Positions 22,770 to 30,514 of a DNA stretch of 34,472 nt are shown piece by piece. A program made the position numbers and the translations under genes. Below the pieces are notes generated by a model, which was given only the letters and a program-made list of their open reading frames with translations, did not search any database and had not been told where the DNA came from. How positions within the stretch are numbered: the first letter of the stretch is position 1; each line of letters opens with the position of its first letter. Source of the DNA: Streptosporangiaceae bacterium (GTDB taxonomy: Bacteria; Actinomycetota; Actinomycetes; Streptosporangiales; Streptosporangiaceae); contig JASHOE010000336.1 of the NCBI GenBank assembly GCA_030041275.1, forward strand, positions 1 to 34,472, read 5' to 3'.

Positions 22770-23264
22770 TCAGCCCGAACCTGCGAGCCACTCCAGGGCT
22801 GGCAGCGCTGCCTCGAGCGCGCCGAGCTGATCGGGTGGCAGCGTCTGCAGGATGTCCTTCAGCGTCCTGGTCCCCTCGTCGCGAATGCGTTCGAGCACCT
22901 CGACGCCCTTGTCGGTCACCGTCACCAAGAAGGCGCGCGCGTCGTCGGGGGCCGGCTGTCGACGCAGGTAGCCGCTGTCCTCGAGCACGTTCACCACCCT
23001 GGTGAGCGTGGATGGCGCGATGCGCTCAGCGGCGGCCAGGTCGCCGAGCCGCACCGGACCGCTCTTGCCGACATACGACAGCGTGGACAGCTGGCTAGGG
23101 GTCAGACCGGCCAGGTCGTGCTTGCGCAGCCGGCGCGACAGCCGCAGCACGGCGACGCGCAGCCGTGCTGCGTCGATGGCGGGCCCGCCGGGCCCGGACG
23201 ACTGCGGCTGCGGGCGGCTGTCGGCGAGACTCGCGCTGCCCGCAGCGCTCATAGCGGAGCGCAC
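22770..23264 (-). CDS. MarR-family regulator
   Basis: The 164-residue protein has a Pro/Ser-rich start, then a MarR fold: LTPSQLSTLSYVGKSGPVRL, GDLAAAERIAPSTLTRVVNV as the DNA-binding helices, and the wing RRQPAPDDARAFLVTVTDKG. The GTG at 23264 is preferred because TACCCT ends 6 bases upstream; an open extension to 23285 overlaps that box. It is divergent from the UPF0301 gene. Ligand and targets are unknown. Confidence 0.85.
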   Translation of the reverse strand: MRSAMSAAGSASLADSRPQPQSSGPGGPAIDAARLRVAVLRLSRRLRKHDLAGLTPSQLSTLSYVGKSGPVRLGDLAAAERIAPSTLTRVVNVLEDSGYLRRQPAPDDARAFLVTVTDKGVEVLERIRDEGTRTLKDILQTLPPDQLGALEAALPALEWLAGSG

Positions 23265-23270
23265 ACCTGA

Positions 23271-23276
23271 AGGGTA
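23271..23276 (-). promoter_or_regulatory. -10 box for leaderless MarR gene
   Basis: TACCCT on the minus strand ends 6 bases before GTG 23264. Confidence 0.4.
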
Positions 23277-23387
23277 CGTCGCCACTGGACCTGGCGCCGA
23301 GTCGCGGCGATTCCCGGCAGCGAACGCCGGCGTTGTTGTCAGGTGGCGCTGTGCTGTTATTCAACCAGGCGAGCGCATCATGGGGTC

Positions 23388-23963
23388 ATGGAGGCGCTAT
23401 CCCTCAGCGGCCGTCTGCTCGCGGCTACCCCGCATCTCGGCGATCCCAATTTCCGCCGGACGGTCGTGCTCATCGTCGAGGACGACGAGGACGAGGGGAC
23501 GCTCGGCGTCGTGCTGAACCGGCCGACCGAGATCCCGCTTGACCAGGTGCTGGAGGCCTGGACCGAGCTTGCCTCCGGGCCGCAGGTCGTGTTCCGCGGC
23601 GGTCCCATTTCACCCAACAGCGCGCTCGCGCTGGCGCTCGCGCACGGGTCCGACGAGCCCGTCGGCTGGCGGTCTCTCGACGGCACGCCGATGATGTCGC
23701 GAATCGGGCTGGTGGACCTCGGCGCCCCGCCCGAGTTGCTGGTTGGGGGCATCACGTCGATGCGCGTCTTCGCCGGATACGCCGGCTGGGGAGCCGGTCA
23801 GCTCCGCGACGAGATCGACGAGGGCGCCTGGTACGTGCTGCCCGGCGAGCCGACGGACGCGTTCGCCGCGGAGCCGGAGCGGCTTTGGCAGAAGGTGCTG
23901 CGACGTCAGGGGGGCGAGCTCGCCCTGGTGGCCACGTTCCCAGACGACCCGAGCTGCAACTAG
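23388..23963 (+). CDS. UPF0301 (YqgE/AlgH) family protein
   Basis: The 191-residue protein shows family hallmarks: an N-terminal SLSGRLLAATPHLGDPNFRR, the GVVLNRP motif, VFRGGPIS and AGYAGWGAGQLRDEIDEGAW. The structure is known for several members, but the biochemical role is unknown; AlgH in Pseudomonas affects alginate and other traits. The ATG is the first codon of the conserved start. It is divergent from the MarR gene and followed by the DUF3039 gene after 73 bases. Confidence 0.92.
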   Translation: MEALSLSGRLLAATPHLGDPNFRRTVVLIVEDDEDEGTLGVVLNRPTEIPLDQVLEAWTELASGPQVVFRGGPISPNSALALALAHGSDEPVGWRSLDGTPMMSRIGLVDLGAPPELLVGGITSMRVFAGYAGWGAGQLRDEIDEGAWYVLPGEPTDAFAAEPERLWQKVLRRQGGELALVATFPDDPSCN

Positions 23964-24022
23964 GCGCTGTCGAGCCGGGATATCCGCGGTGCCCGGCCCA
24001 TCACGGCAGGCCGCCGACGGCG

Positions 24023-24028
24023 TAAACT
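24023..24028 (+). promoter_or_regulatory. -10 box for leaderless DUF3039 gene
   Basis: TAAACT ends 8 bases before GTG 24037. Confidence 0.45.
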
Positions 24029-24036
24029 AGGCGATT

Positions 24037-24306
24037 GTGAGCACCGAAGTCCTCCCTGGCAGCGACGTGCGCCAGGACACAGACGTCCGGCCTGACTGGT
24101 CCGTCGACGACGGAGATCACGAGCGGTTCGCGCATTATGTCGAGAAGGACAAGATTGTCGACAGCGCGGTGAATGGTACGCCGGTGGTGGCGCTCTGCGG
24201 CAAGGTCTGGGTACCGAGCCGGGACCCCAAGAAGTTCCCGATCTGTCCGGATTGCCAGCGGATCTACGAGTCGCTGCCGACGGACAAGGGCGGCGACAAC
24301 GGCTAA
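24037..24306 (+). CDS. DUF3039 family protein, probable zinc-binding
   Basis: An 89-residue actinobacterial protein. The core HYVEKDKIVDSAVNGTPVVA leads to LCGKVWVP and KKFPICPDCQRIYE. A Cys near residue 54 and the CPDC pair, with His33, could bind zinc. This is the typical DUF3039 pattern, whose function is unknown. The first 25 residues are acidic and variable. The start is GTG with a -10 box 8 bases before it. It converges on pncA with 19 bases between stops. Confidence 0.88.
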   Translation: MSTEVLPGSDVRQDTDVRPDWSVDDGDHERFAHYVEKDKIVDSAVNGTPVVALCGKVWVPSRDPKKFPICPDCQRIYESLPTDKGGDNG

Positions 24307-24325
24307 GCGGTCTGCCCAGCCGGAG

Positions 24326-24907
24326 CTAGCTGGCCTGCAGTCGGGGCGAACCGGTGACGGTGACGCCAGCGGCGCGAAGCTTGTCGACGGCTTCGGCTGT
24401 CGTGTGCTGATCGACTCCCGCCGTGAGGTCCAGCAGCACCGTCGTGGCGAGACCGCTCGTCGCTGCGTCGGTCGCAGTAGCCGCGACGCAGTAGTCGGTA
24501 GCAAGGCCAACAACGTCGACGTGCGTCACGCCGCGCTTCGCCAGCCACGCCCCGAGTGCCTCGCCTGCGGTATTCGTGCCCTCGAACGCGCTGTAGGCCG
24601 CGGCGTGCTGGCCCTTGCGGAAGATCTCCTCGATCGGGTTCGTGTCGAGCGCCGGGTGGAACTGTGCGCCCGACGTGTCGGCGACGCAGTGTGCGGGCCA
24701 GCTCCGGTAGTAGTCGGGCTGAGCGGAAAAGTGCTCGCCGGGGTCGATGTGGAAGTCCTGGCTCGCGACGACGTGGTCGTACCCCTCGCCAGCTGGCCCG
24801 GCCAGGTAAGTCGAGATGGCCTCGACCACGGCTGTCCCGCCAGGGACAGCTAGCGAGCCGCCCTCGCAGAAGTCGTTCTGCACATCGACGATCACTAGCG
24901 CGCGCAC
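24326..24907 (-). CDS. pncA: Nicotinamidase
   Basis: The 193-residue protein has the full isochorismatase-like triad of PncA: Asp in IVDVQNDFCEGG, Lys in EIFRKGQ and Cys in VGLATDYCV. The metal site SQDFHIDPGEHF is also present. It turns nicotinamide into nicotinate and ammonia, the step before PncB in NAD salvage. The GTG at 24907 is preferred because TACGCT ends 6 bases before it and the conserved strand begins at once; an ATG at 24934 would add nine residues over the promoter. The YbaK gene lies upstream on the same strand. Confidence 0.93.
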   Translation of the reverse strand: MRALVIVDVQNDFCEGGSLAVPGGTAVVEAISTYLAGPAGEGYDHVVASQDFHIDPGEHFSAQPDYYRSWPAHCVADTSGAQFHPALDTNPIEEIFRKGQHAAAYSAFEGTNTAGEALGAWLAKRGVTHVDVVGLATDYCVAATATDAATSGLATTVLLDLTAGVDQHTTAEAVDKLRAAGVTVTGSPRLQAS

Positions 24908-24913
24908 AGCCTG

Positions 24914-24919
24914 AGCGTA
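24914..24919 (-). promoter_or_regulatory. -10 box for leaderless pncA
   Basis: TACGCT on the minus strand ends 6 bases before GTG 24907. Confidence 0.45.
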
Positions 24920-24956
24920 ACGCCAGCCGCGCACATAACCAGCCGGGTCAGCACAG

Positions 24957-25421
24957 CTAACCCACGTCCATGGCCCGGCCAGACGTGATGCGGACGAGCT
25001 CGCCGAACGAGGTTGGGAACACCGCGTGCGGGTGGCCCGCCGCTGCCCACACGCTGTCGTAACCCTGCAGCGCGGTGTCCACGAGCGTGGTGATCGGCTT
25101 GCGGTGTCCGACTGGCGCGACGCCGCCGATGCGCTGGCCGGTGCTGGCGTAGACGAATTCTGGATCCGCTCGCCGCAGGGCTGCGACGCCGAGCTCGGCG
25201 GCGACTTTCGCGGTGTTCACCCGGTGCGCGCCGCTGGTCAGCACCAGCAGCGGCGCACCATCGGCATTGAACACCAGGCTGTTGGCGATGGCGCCTATCT
25301 CGCACCCGAGTTGCTCGGCTGCGGTTGCTGCGGTCGGGGCAGGCTCGGGTAGCTCGCGGACCTGGCCCGCTACGCCGAGTGCAGCCAGCTCACCGGCAAC
25401 GCGTTGGACGCTCTCGTGCAC
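24957..25421 (-). CDS. YbaK/EbsC-family aminoacyl-tRNA deacylase
   Basis: The 154-residue protein has the YbaK fold marks: AAEQLGCEIGAIANSLVF, a core LLVLTSGAHRVNTAKVA with the conserved Lys, then RIGGVAPVGHRKPI and the end AVFPTSFGELVRIT. Family members remove wrongly attached amino acids from tRNA, such as Cys or Ala from tRNA-Pro. The exact tRNA cannot be told here. The GTG start has CAGACT 6 bases upstream. pncA follows downstream on the same strand with its own -10 box. Confidence 0.9.
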   Translation of the reverse strand: MHESVQRVAGELAALGVAGQVRELPEPAPTAATAAEQLGCEIGAIANSLVFNADGAPLLVLTSGAHRVNTAKVAAELGVAALRRADPEFVYASTGQRIGGVAPVGHRKPITTLVDTALQGYDSVWAAAGHPHAVFPTSFGELVRITSGRAMDVG

Positions 25422-25427
25422 CCGTTC

Positions 25428-25433
25428 AGTCTG
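25428..25433 (-). promoter_or_regulatory. -10 box for leaderless YbaK gene
   Basis: CAGACT on the minus strand ends 6 bases before GTG 25421. Confidence 0.35.
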
Positions 25434-25519
25434 GCACGCGGGGCCGCGCTGACAGCATCAGGTTTTCTGGCTTTGCGGTCCGCCGAAGCGCCTTGCCGCC
25501 CGCCCGCGGGGATTTCCCG

Positions 25520-25548
25520 TTGCCATGCCCGGCAGACAGCGTTACGCT
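25520..25548 (+). promoter_or_regulatory. Promoter of the DinB transcript
   Basis: TTGCCA (25520-25525) and TACGCT (25543-25548) are 17 bases apart, a good housekeeping-sigma match. Transcription should start near 25555, giving a leader of about 118 bases before the DinB ATG. Confidence 0.55.
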
Positions 25549-25586
25549 CGGCGCGCCGCTGCACCGCGGGGCAACTGACCAGAAAG

Positions 25587-25666
25587 GAGGCGCGCGATGT
25601 CCACACTCCCGGCGCCTCCGGAGGCCTGCCGATAGCGGTTCCGGTCGCGCCTCTGCCGAGCAGAGG
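25587..25666 (+). promoter_or_regulatory. Attenuator-like RNA with alternative hairpins
   Basis: Five GC-rich segments can pair in two ways. GGAGGCGC (25586-25593, part of the leader ribosome site) pairs with GCGCCTCC (25612-25619). CCTCTGC (25650-25656) pairs with GCAGAGG (25660-25666), hiding the DinB ribosome site AGAGGA. Alternatively CGGAGGC (25619-25625) pairs with GCCTCTG (25649-25655) with one G-U, which frees the DinB site. The two states are mutually exclusive. Confidence 0.45.
25597..25635 (+). CDS. Putative 12-residue leader peptide upstream of DinB gene
   Basis: ATG 25597 opens a short frame encoding MSTLPAPPEACR and then TAG. AAAGGAGG (25583-25590) stands 6 bases before it, the strongest ribosome site in the window. 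The frame lies inside the predicted DinB leader and contains a Pro-Pro pair and one Cys near the end. It ends 37 bases before the DinB ATG. The peptide itself is probably not a product of value; its translation may control folding of the leader RNA. Confidence 0.5.
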   Translation: MSTLPAPPEACR

Positions 25667-25672
25667 AATGAC

Positions 25673-26215
25673 ATGACTTCAGAATCAGCTTCACAATCGA
25701 TCTCGGCTGGCCGGGCGGACGACGTGCCGTCCAGCTGGGACCAACGCACGATCCTGATCACGTTCCTCGACTACGCGCGCGACACTGTGCACGCCAAGTG
25801 CGCGGGACTGTCCGAGGCTGATGCCCGCCGGACGCTGTTGCCCGGCTCGCCGCTGATGACCATATCCGGGCTCGTCAGCCACTTGCGGTGGGTCGAAACC
25901 TCGTGGATCGAGGCGAAGCTGCTCGGCCGCACGGTCGACCCGCCATGGACCAACGACGATCCTGATCGAGACTTCCGGATTGGCGCAGAGGCACCGCTCG
26001 CCGAGCTGCTCGGGGAATACCGGGCGACCTGCGCGCGGCACCGCGATCTGACCGCCTCGCTCGACCTCGACACCCGATCCCGTGGCTACCTGGGCTGGGA
26101 AACCGAGCCGGTCACCTTGCGCTGGGTGCTGTTCCATCTGATCGAGGAGACCGCCCGGCACAACGGTCACATCGACATCCTCCGCGAGCTCGCTGACGGA
26201 ACGCGCGGGCGCTAG
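25673..26215 (+). CDS. DinB/DUF664-family protein
   Basis: The 180-residue protein is an all-helical DinB-superfamily member. A His in ISGLVSHLRWVETSWIEAKL and the late HLIEETARHNGHIDILREL supply His residues at the usual metal positions (one in the first half and the HxxEExxxHNGH cluster). The DUF664 branch is common in actinomycetes and related to mycothiol-dependent enzymes, but many members have no known reaction. The ATG at 25673 has AGAGGA at good spacing; that site is the right arm of a hairpin. The gene converges on pncB. Confidence 0.87.
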   Translation: MTSESASQSISAGRADDVPSSWDQRTILITFLDYARDTVHAKCAGLSEADARRTLLPGSPLMTISGLVSHLRWVETSWIEAKLLGRTVDPPWTNDDPDRDFRIGAEAPLAELLGEYRATCARHRDLTASLDLDTRSRGYLGWETEPVTLRWVLFHLIEETARHNGHIDILRELADGTRGR

Positions 26216-26219
26216 AGCG

Positions 26220-26249
26220 CTAGCCTGCAGCGGCGGGCTGAGGCTAGCT
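26220..26249. terminator. Bidirectional hairpin between DinB gene and pncB
   Basis: GCTAGCCT (26220-26227) pairs with AGGCTAGC (26242-26249), and inside it CAGC pairs with GCTG after one bulged base, giving about 12 bp around a 5-base loop. It lies just after the DinB stop and 32 bases from the pncB stop. TGAGGC (26240-26245) and GCCTCA (26255-26260) form a competing second hairpin. Confidence 0.65.
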
Positions 26250-26280
26250 ACGGGCCTCAGCGCGCCGCGGCCCGCGGCGA

Positions 26281-27618
26281 TCAGTCGGGGTCCGGCTCGA
26301 ACACGGTCGGGATCGTGGGGTAGCCGCGGGATAGCCGACGTGCGTGGGCGGGCAGCTCCGCGAGCGCGGCCCGGTGCCGGGCCCGCGCGGCTGCGAGCGG
26401 TTCCCTGCCCACGATCTGGCCGTCGCGCACGAGCGGCCGCAGCAGCGCCCGCCCGCGGGTGTCGTCCCCAGGCTCGGTGTCGGTGACCTTGATGAGCTCG
26501 GCCACCGCGGTCCCGCTCGCATCGAGCTGGCGTACCGCCCACTTGCGCCCGCCACGAGACGGTTTGCCGACAGACCGCTTCGCAACCGGAACAAGCCGGT
26601 CGCTCTGGCCCCCATCGCTGCGCGCGACCAACTTGTAGACCAGCGCGGCCGTAGGCGCGCCAGACCCGGTGACCAGCGAAGTGCCGACGCCGTAGCCGTC
26701 GACGGGCTCGGCCGCGAGCGCGGCAATGGAGAACTCGTCCAGATCTCCGGTCAGGATGATCCGGGTCTTCGCTGCGCCGAGCCCGTCGAGCTGCGCGCGA
26801 ACCTCGTTGGCCTCCGCGGCCAGGTCGCCGCTGTCGATCCGGACCGCGCCGAGGCCGGGACCTGCGAGCTCGACGGCCGCGCTGATCGCCACCGGGACTT
26901 CGTAGGTGTCGGCGAGCAGTGTGGTGTCGGTACCGAGCGCATCGAGCTGGGCGGCGAACGCCTGGCGCTCGTCGTCATGCACGAGCGTGAATGCGTGCGC
27001 GCTCGTGCCACTGGTCGGTACGCCGTACCGATAGCCAGCTTGCAGGTTCGACGTCGTGGTGAAGCCCGCGAGGTAAGCCGCGCGCGCCGCCGCGACCGCG
27101 GCCTGCTCGTGCGTGCGGCGGGAGCCCATCTCGATCAGCGGTCGCTCCCCGGCCGCGGTCACCATCCGGGATGCTGCCGAGGCGATCGCACAGTCGTGAT
27201 TCAGGATCGACAGCGCGATCGTCTCGAGCACGACTGCCTCGGCGAACATGCCCTCGACCACAAGGATCGGCGAGCCAGGGAAGTAGCACTCGCCCTCGGC
27301 GTAGCCCCAGATGCTGCCGCTGAACCGGTACGTCCGCAGGAACTCCAGCGCCGGACCGTCAGCGATCCCGCCTCGCTCGAGGAACGCAAGGTCCGCCGCG
27401 CTGAACCGGAACCGCTCGAGCGCATCCAGCAGCCGTCCGGTGCCGGCGACGACACCATATCGGCGACCGCTCGGCAGCTGCCTGGCGAATACCTCGAACA
27501 CGGTGCGGCGATGCGCGACACCGCTGCGCAGCGCCGCGCGCACCATGGTCAGCTCGTAGTGGTCAGTCAGCAGCGCGGTGGTCGGTGGGGTGTCCCCGCT
27601 CGCCGGGTCGGTGCTCAT
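26281..27618 (-). CDS. pncB: Nicotinate phosphoribosyltransferase
   Basis: The 445-residue protein starts with TALLTDHYELTM, the standard N-terminal motif. EMGSRRTHEQAA holds the active-site Arg/His region, GTSAHAFTLVHDDERQAF follows, and RIDSGDLAAEA plus ILTGDLDEF supply the phosphate and PRPP-binding parts. It makes nicotinate mononucleotide from nicotinate, PRPP and ATP in NAD salvage, after PncA. ATG 27618 is chosen because the conserved motif begins 17 residues later; an open frame to 28086 overlaps clpS and is not coding. pncB next to clpS is a common actinobacterial order. Confidence 0.94.
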   Translation of the reverse strand: MSTDPASGDTPPTTALLTDHYELTMVRAALRSGVAHRRTVFEVFARQLPSGRRYGVVAGTGRLLDALERFRFSAADLAFLERGGIADGPALEFLRTYRFSGSIWGYAEGECYFPGSPILVVEGMFAEAVVLETIALSILNHDCAIASAASRMVTAAGERPLIEMGSRRTHEQAAVAAARAAYLAGFTTTSNLQAGYRYGVPTSGTSAHAFTLVHDDERQAFAAQLDALGTDTTLLADTYEVPVAISAAVELAGPGLGAVRIDSGDLAAEANEVRAQLDGLGAAKTRIILTGDLDEFSIAALAAEPVDGYGVGTSLVTGSGAPTAALVYKLVARSDGGQSDRLVPVAKRSVGKPSRGGRKWAVRQLDASGTAVAELIKVTDTEPGDDTRGRALLRPLVRDGQIVGREPLAAARARHRAALAELPAHARRLSRGYPTIPTVFEPDPD

Positions 27619-27720
27619 GCCCGGCAGCCTACGAAATGAGTGCCGCGCCAGCGGACGGCGACACCTGTGACCTGTTAAGGGCATGCGCCCGTTAGGCGGC
27701 GTGAGAGCTATTAAGGAGAA

Positions 27721-27747
27721 ATGTCCGTGCGTTCGCGTTCGGTTTGA
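27721..27747 (+). CDS. Possible 8-residue mini-ORF upstream of clpS
   Basis: ATG 27721 encodes MSVRSRSV followed by TGA. TATTAA (27709-27714) ends 6 bases before it, like the other leaderless starts here, and AAGGAG is too close for normal initiation. The frame ends 57 bases before clpS. Chance is a real alternative. Confidence 0.25.
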   Translation: MSVRSRSV

Positions 27748-27781
27748 GTGGAACACTAACGTCGGGGGAGAGTGGGACACT
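27746..27781 (+). repeat. Tandem 12-base repeats before clpS
   Basis: GAGTGGAACACT (27746-27757) and GAGTGGGACACT (27770-27781) differ at one base and are spaced exactly 24 bases apart, just over two helical turns, 24 bases before the clpS start. This is a likely binding site for a regulator of Clp genes, but it does not match the ClgR consensus I know. Confidence 0.45.
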
Positions 27782-27804
27782 GAGCTACGGGGAGGTGACG
27801 ACAG

Positions 27805-28095
27805 GTGGGCGCTGCGCCGGTAGAGGTCGAGCAGCCCATGACGGGCGAGAAAGCGGTCCTGGACGCTCCGTGGGTCACTGTCGTCTGGAATGACCCGGTC
27901 AACCTGATGAACTACGTGACCTACGTCTTCCAGAAGGTCTTCGGCTACCCCAAGGCGAAGGCAGAGAAGTTGATGCTCGACGTCCACCACAAGGGCAAGG
28001 CCGTGGTGTCGTCTGGCACCCGCGAGGCGATGGAACGGGATGCCGAGACGCTGCACGGCTACGGCCTCTGGGCGACTGTGAGTCACGACTCGTGA
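27805..28095 (+). CDS. clpS: ATP-dependent Clp protease adaptor ClpS
   Basis: The 96-residue protein has the ClpS core: [20 protein letters not shown] with the Asn-Asp pair that grips the N-degron amine, then [10 protein letters not shown] with the conserved His, and [12 protein letters not shown]. It hands N-degron substrates to ClpC/ClpA. The N-terminal 20 residues are the flexible tail. GTG 27805 has GGGAGG upstream; an ATG at 27838 would shorten the tail. The TGA overlaps the next GTG, coupling it to DUF2017. Confidence 0.95.
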   Translation: MGAAPVEVEQPMTGEKAVLDAPWVTVVWNDPVNLMNYVTYVFQKVFGYPKAKAEKLMLDVHHKGKAVVSSGTREAMERDAETLHGYGLWATVSHDS

Positions 28096-28697
28096 CCTGG
28101 GACCCGCTAGCCGGCGGCGAGGGCGGGCGCGGTGACGAGCCTTCGCAGGGCAGCCTGGCCGCCTCGTTCCGGCCCGCGCCAGGCGGTGCCGTCGCCTTCT
28201 TCGAGCAGCCCCAGGCCGGTGTGATCCGCAGCCTCGTCAGCCAAGTCGCCGAACTGGTCAGCGCTGACGCCGAGGCGGGCGGGGAACCCGGCGATCTCGA
28301 GGCCGAGCTAGGCCTGTCCAGCCACGCTCAGCCGCCCGATGATCCGGTGCTGGCCAGGCTGCTACCGGACGCTTACTCCGACGACAGCGAGGCTGCTGCC
28401 GAGTTCCGCCGCTATACCGAGGAGACGCTGCGGTCGGGGAAGGTGGCCTCGGCCCAGATCGTCCTGGCGTCACTGCCGCCCGGTGGCGGCGAGGTGCGGC
28501 TGAGCGAGCCGGAGTGCCAGCAGTGGCTGCGAGCCCTCAACGACGTCCGGCTAGCCCTCAGCGTCCGGCTCGGCATCACCGATGAGGACGAGGACCTGAC
28601 CGAGCACTTCGAGGTCGACGACCCGCGGTCGGCCTATGTCTGGGTCTACCAGTGGCTGGCCTACCTGCAGGACAGCCTGCTCGACGCCCTGACTTAG
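28092..28697 (+). CDS. DUF2017 family protein
   Basis: A 201-residue protein of the actinobacterial DUF2017 family, whose role is unknown. The first 40 residues are Gly/Pro-rich, then [45 protein letters not shown], a central [20 protein letters not shown] and the end [16 protein letters not shown]. It is acidic and mostly helical. The GTG start overlaps the clpS stop as GTGA, and the family is regularly found next to clpS, so a role in Clp substrate delivery is a reasonable guess only. Confidence 0.88.
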   Translation: MTWDPLAGGEGGRGDEPSQGSLAASFRPAPGGAVAFFEQPQAGVIRSLVSQVAELVSADAEAGGEPGDLEAELGLSSHAQPPDDPVLARLLPDAYSDDSEAAAEFRRYTEETLRSGKVASAQIVLASLPPGGGEVRLSEPECQQWLRALNDVRLALSVRLGITDEDEDLTEHFEVDDPRSAYVWVYQWLAYLQDSLLDALT

Positions 28698-28717
28698 CTG
28701 GTCCTCGGCCTGGCGGC

Positions 28718-28723
28718 TACGCT
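28718..28723 (+). promoter_or_regulatory. -10 box for leaderless mec transcript
   Basis: TACGCT ends 6 bases before ATG 28730. It would give the cysteine genes their own start inside the clpS operon. Confidence 0.4.
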
Positions 28724-28729
28724 CCAGGC

Positions 28730-29140
28730 ATGCTGACGATCAGCGCGGAGTTGCGGTCGAAGATCCTGGCGCACGCGCTGGCCGACCACCCCGACGAGGC
28801 CTGCGGGGTGATCGCGGGCCGGGCTGGCAGTGACCGGCCTGAACGGTTTATCCCGATGCTGAACGCGGAGCGCTCGCCCACTTTTTACCGGTTCGACTCC
28901 CTGGAGCAGCTGCGAGTGTGGCGTGAGATGGACGACCGGGACGAGGAGCCGATCGTGATCTATCACTCCCACACCGCCACCGAGGCGTATCCGTCCCGGA
29001 CCGACATCTCCTACGCCAGCGAGCCCGACGCGCACTATGTGCTGGTATCGACCAGGGACGCCAGCCAGCCCGAGCTCCGCTCGTTCAAGATCGTCGACGG
29101 AGCGGTGACCGAGGAAGACGTGGTCGTCGCGCCGGAATGA
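28730..29140 (+). CDS. mec: JAMM-family [CysO sulfur-carrier]-cysteine hydrolase
   Basis: The 136-residue protein is a JAMM/MPN+ zinc protease: catalytic Glu in DEACGVIAG and the metal motif YHSHTATEAYPSRTD (HxH, then Ser and Asp). In Mycobacterium Mec cuts cysteine from the CysO-cysteine adduct made by CysM. Some relatives also trim extra residues from sulfur carriers; the CysO here has two such residues. ATG 28730 begins the conserved core and follows a TACGCT box. It lies before cysO and cysM in the standard order. Confidence 0.93.
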   Translation: MLTISAELRSKILAHALADHPDEACGVIAGRAGSDRPERFIPMLNAERSPTFYRFDSLEQLRVWREMDDRDEEPIVIYHSHTATEAYPSRTDISYASEPDAHYVLVSTRDASQPELRSFKIVDGAVTEEDVVVAPE

Positions 29141-29205
29141 TCGTGGCCGGCCCCCGGTTGTGCGTACGGGCGCTTAGTTTCGACCGCACCGAGTGGAGCA
29201 GATAC

Positions 29206-29484
29206 ATGGCAATCGAGGTCCGTATCCCGACGATCCTGCGCAGCTACACCGGCGGCGCGAAGGCGGTCGAGGGGTCGGGTTCGACGCTCGACGAGCTGAT
29301 CGCTGATCTTGACGGTCGCTACGACGGTCTGCGCGAACGGCTGGTAGACGACGCGGGCCTGCGTCGCTTCATCAACGTGTACCTGAACGACGAGGACGTC
29401 CGGTTCATCGGCGGCCTCGCGGCGCCGCTCAGCGACGGCGACACCGTCACGGTGCTCCCGGCGGTGGCCGGCGGCGCTCGCTAA
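29206..29484 (+). CDS. cysO: CysO sulfur-carrier protein with masked C-terminus
   Basis: The 92-residue protein has the ubiquitin-like MoaD/ThiS fold with the CysO pieces EVRIPTILRSYTGGAKAVEG, INVYLNDEDVRF and TVTVLPAVAGG. In known CysO the chain ends at the Gly-Gly, where a thiocarboxylate is made for CysM. Here Ala-Arg follows before TAA. ATG 29206 has GGAG 7 bases before it. An upstream ATG at 29137 overlaps the mec stop as ATGA and would add 23 residues. cysM starts 15 bases after the stop. Confidence 0.93.
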   Translation: MAIEVRIPTILRSYTGGAKAVEGSGSTLDELIADLDGRYDGLRERLVDDAGLRRFINVYLNDEDVRFIGGLAAPLSDGDTVTVLPAVAGGAR

Positions 29485-30444
<960 letters not shown>

Positions 30445-30447
<3 letters not shown>

Positions 30448-30480
30448 TCCGGCCGTGCCGGACGCCCGGGATCACCGTTT
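30445..30480 (+). terminator. Possible terminator after cysM
   Basis: TGATCC (30445-30450) pairs with GGATCA (30469-30474), with a G/C-rich interior that can add pairs, and CCGTTTTC follows. It begins at the cysM stop codon. Confidence 0.4.
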
Positions 30481-30514
30481 TCGACGCCCCCGCGGGAAGG
30501 ATGAACTGGGCCGG

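Noticed and set aside
22763..22776. A GGCTG-GCGT-CAGCC hairpin between the CnoX-like and MarR genes
   Set aside because: Only 5 bp and overlapping a stop codon; in this base composition that is expected by chance.
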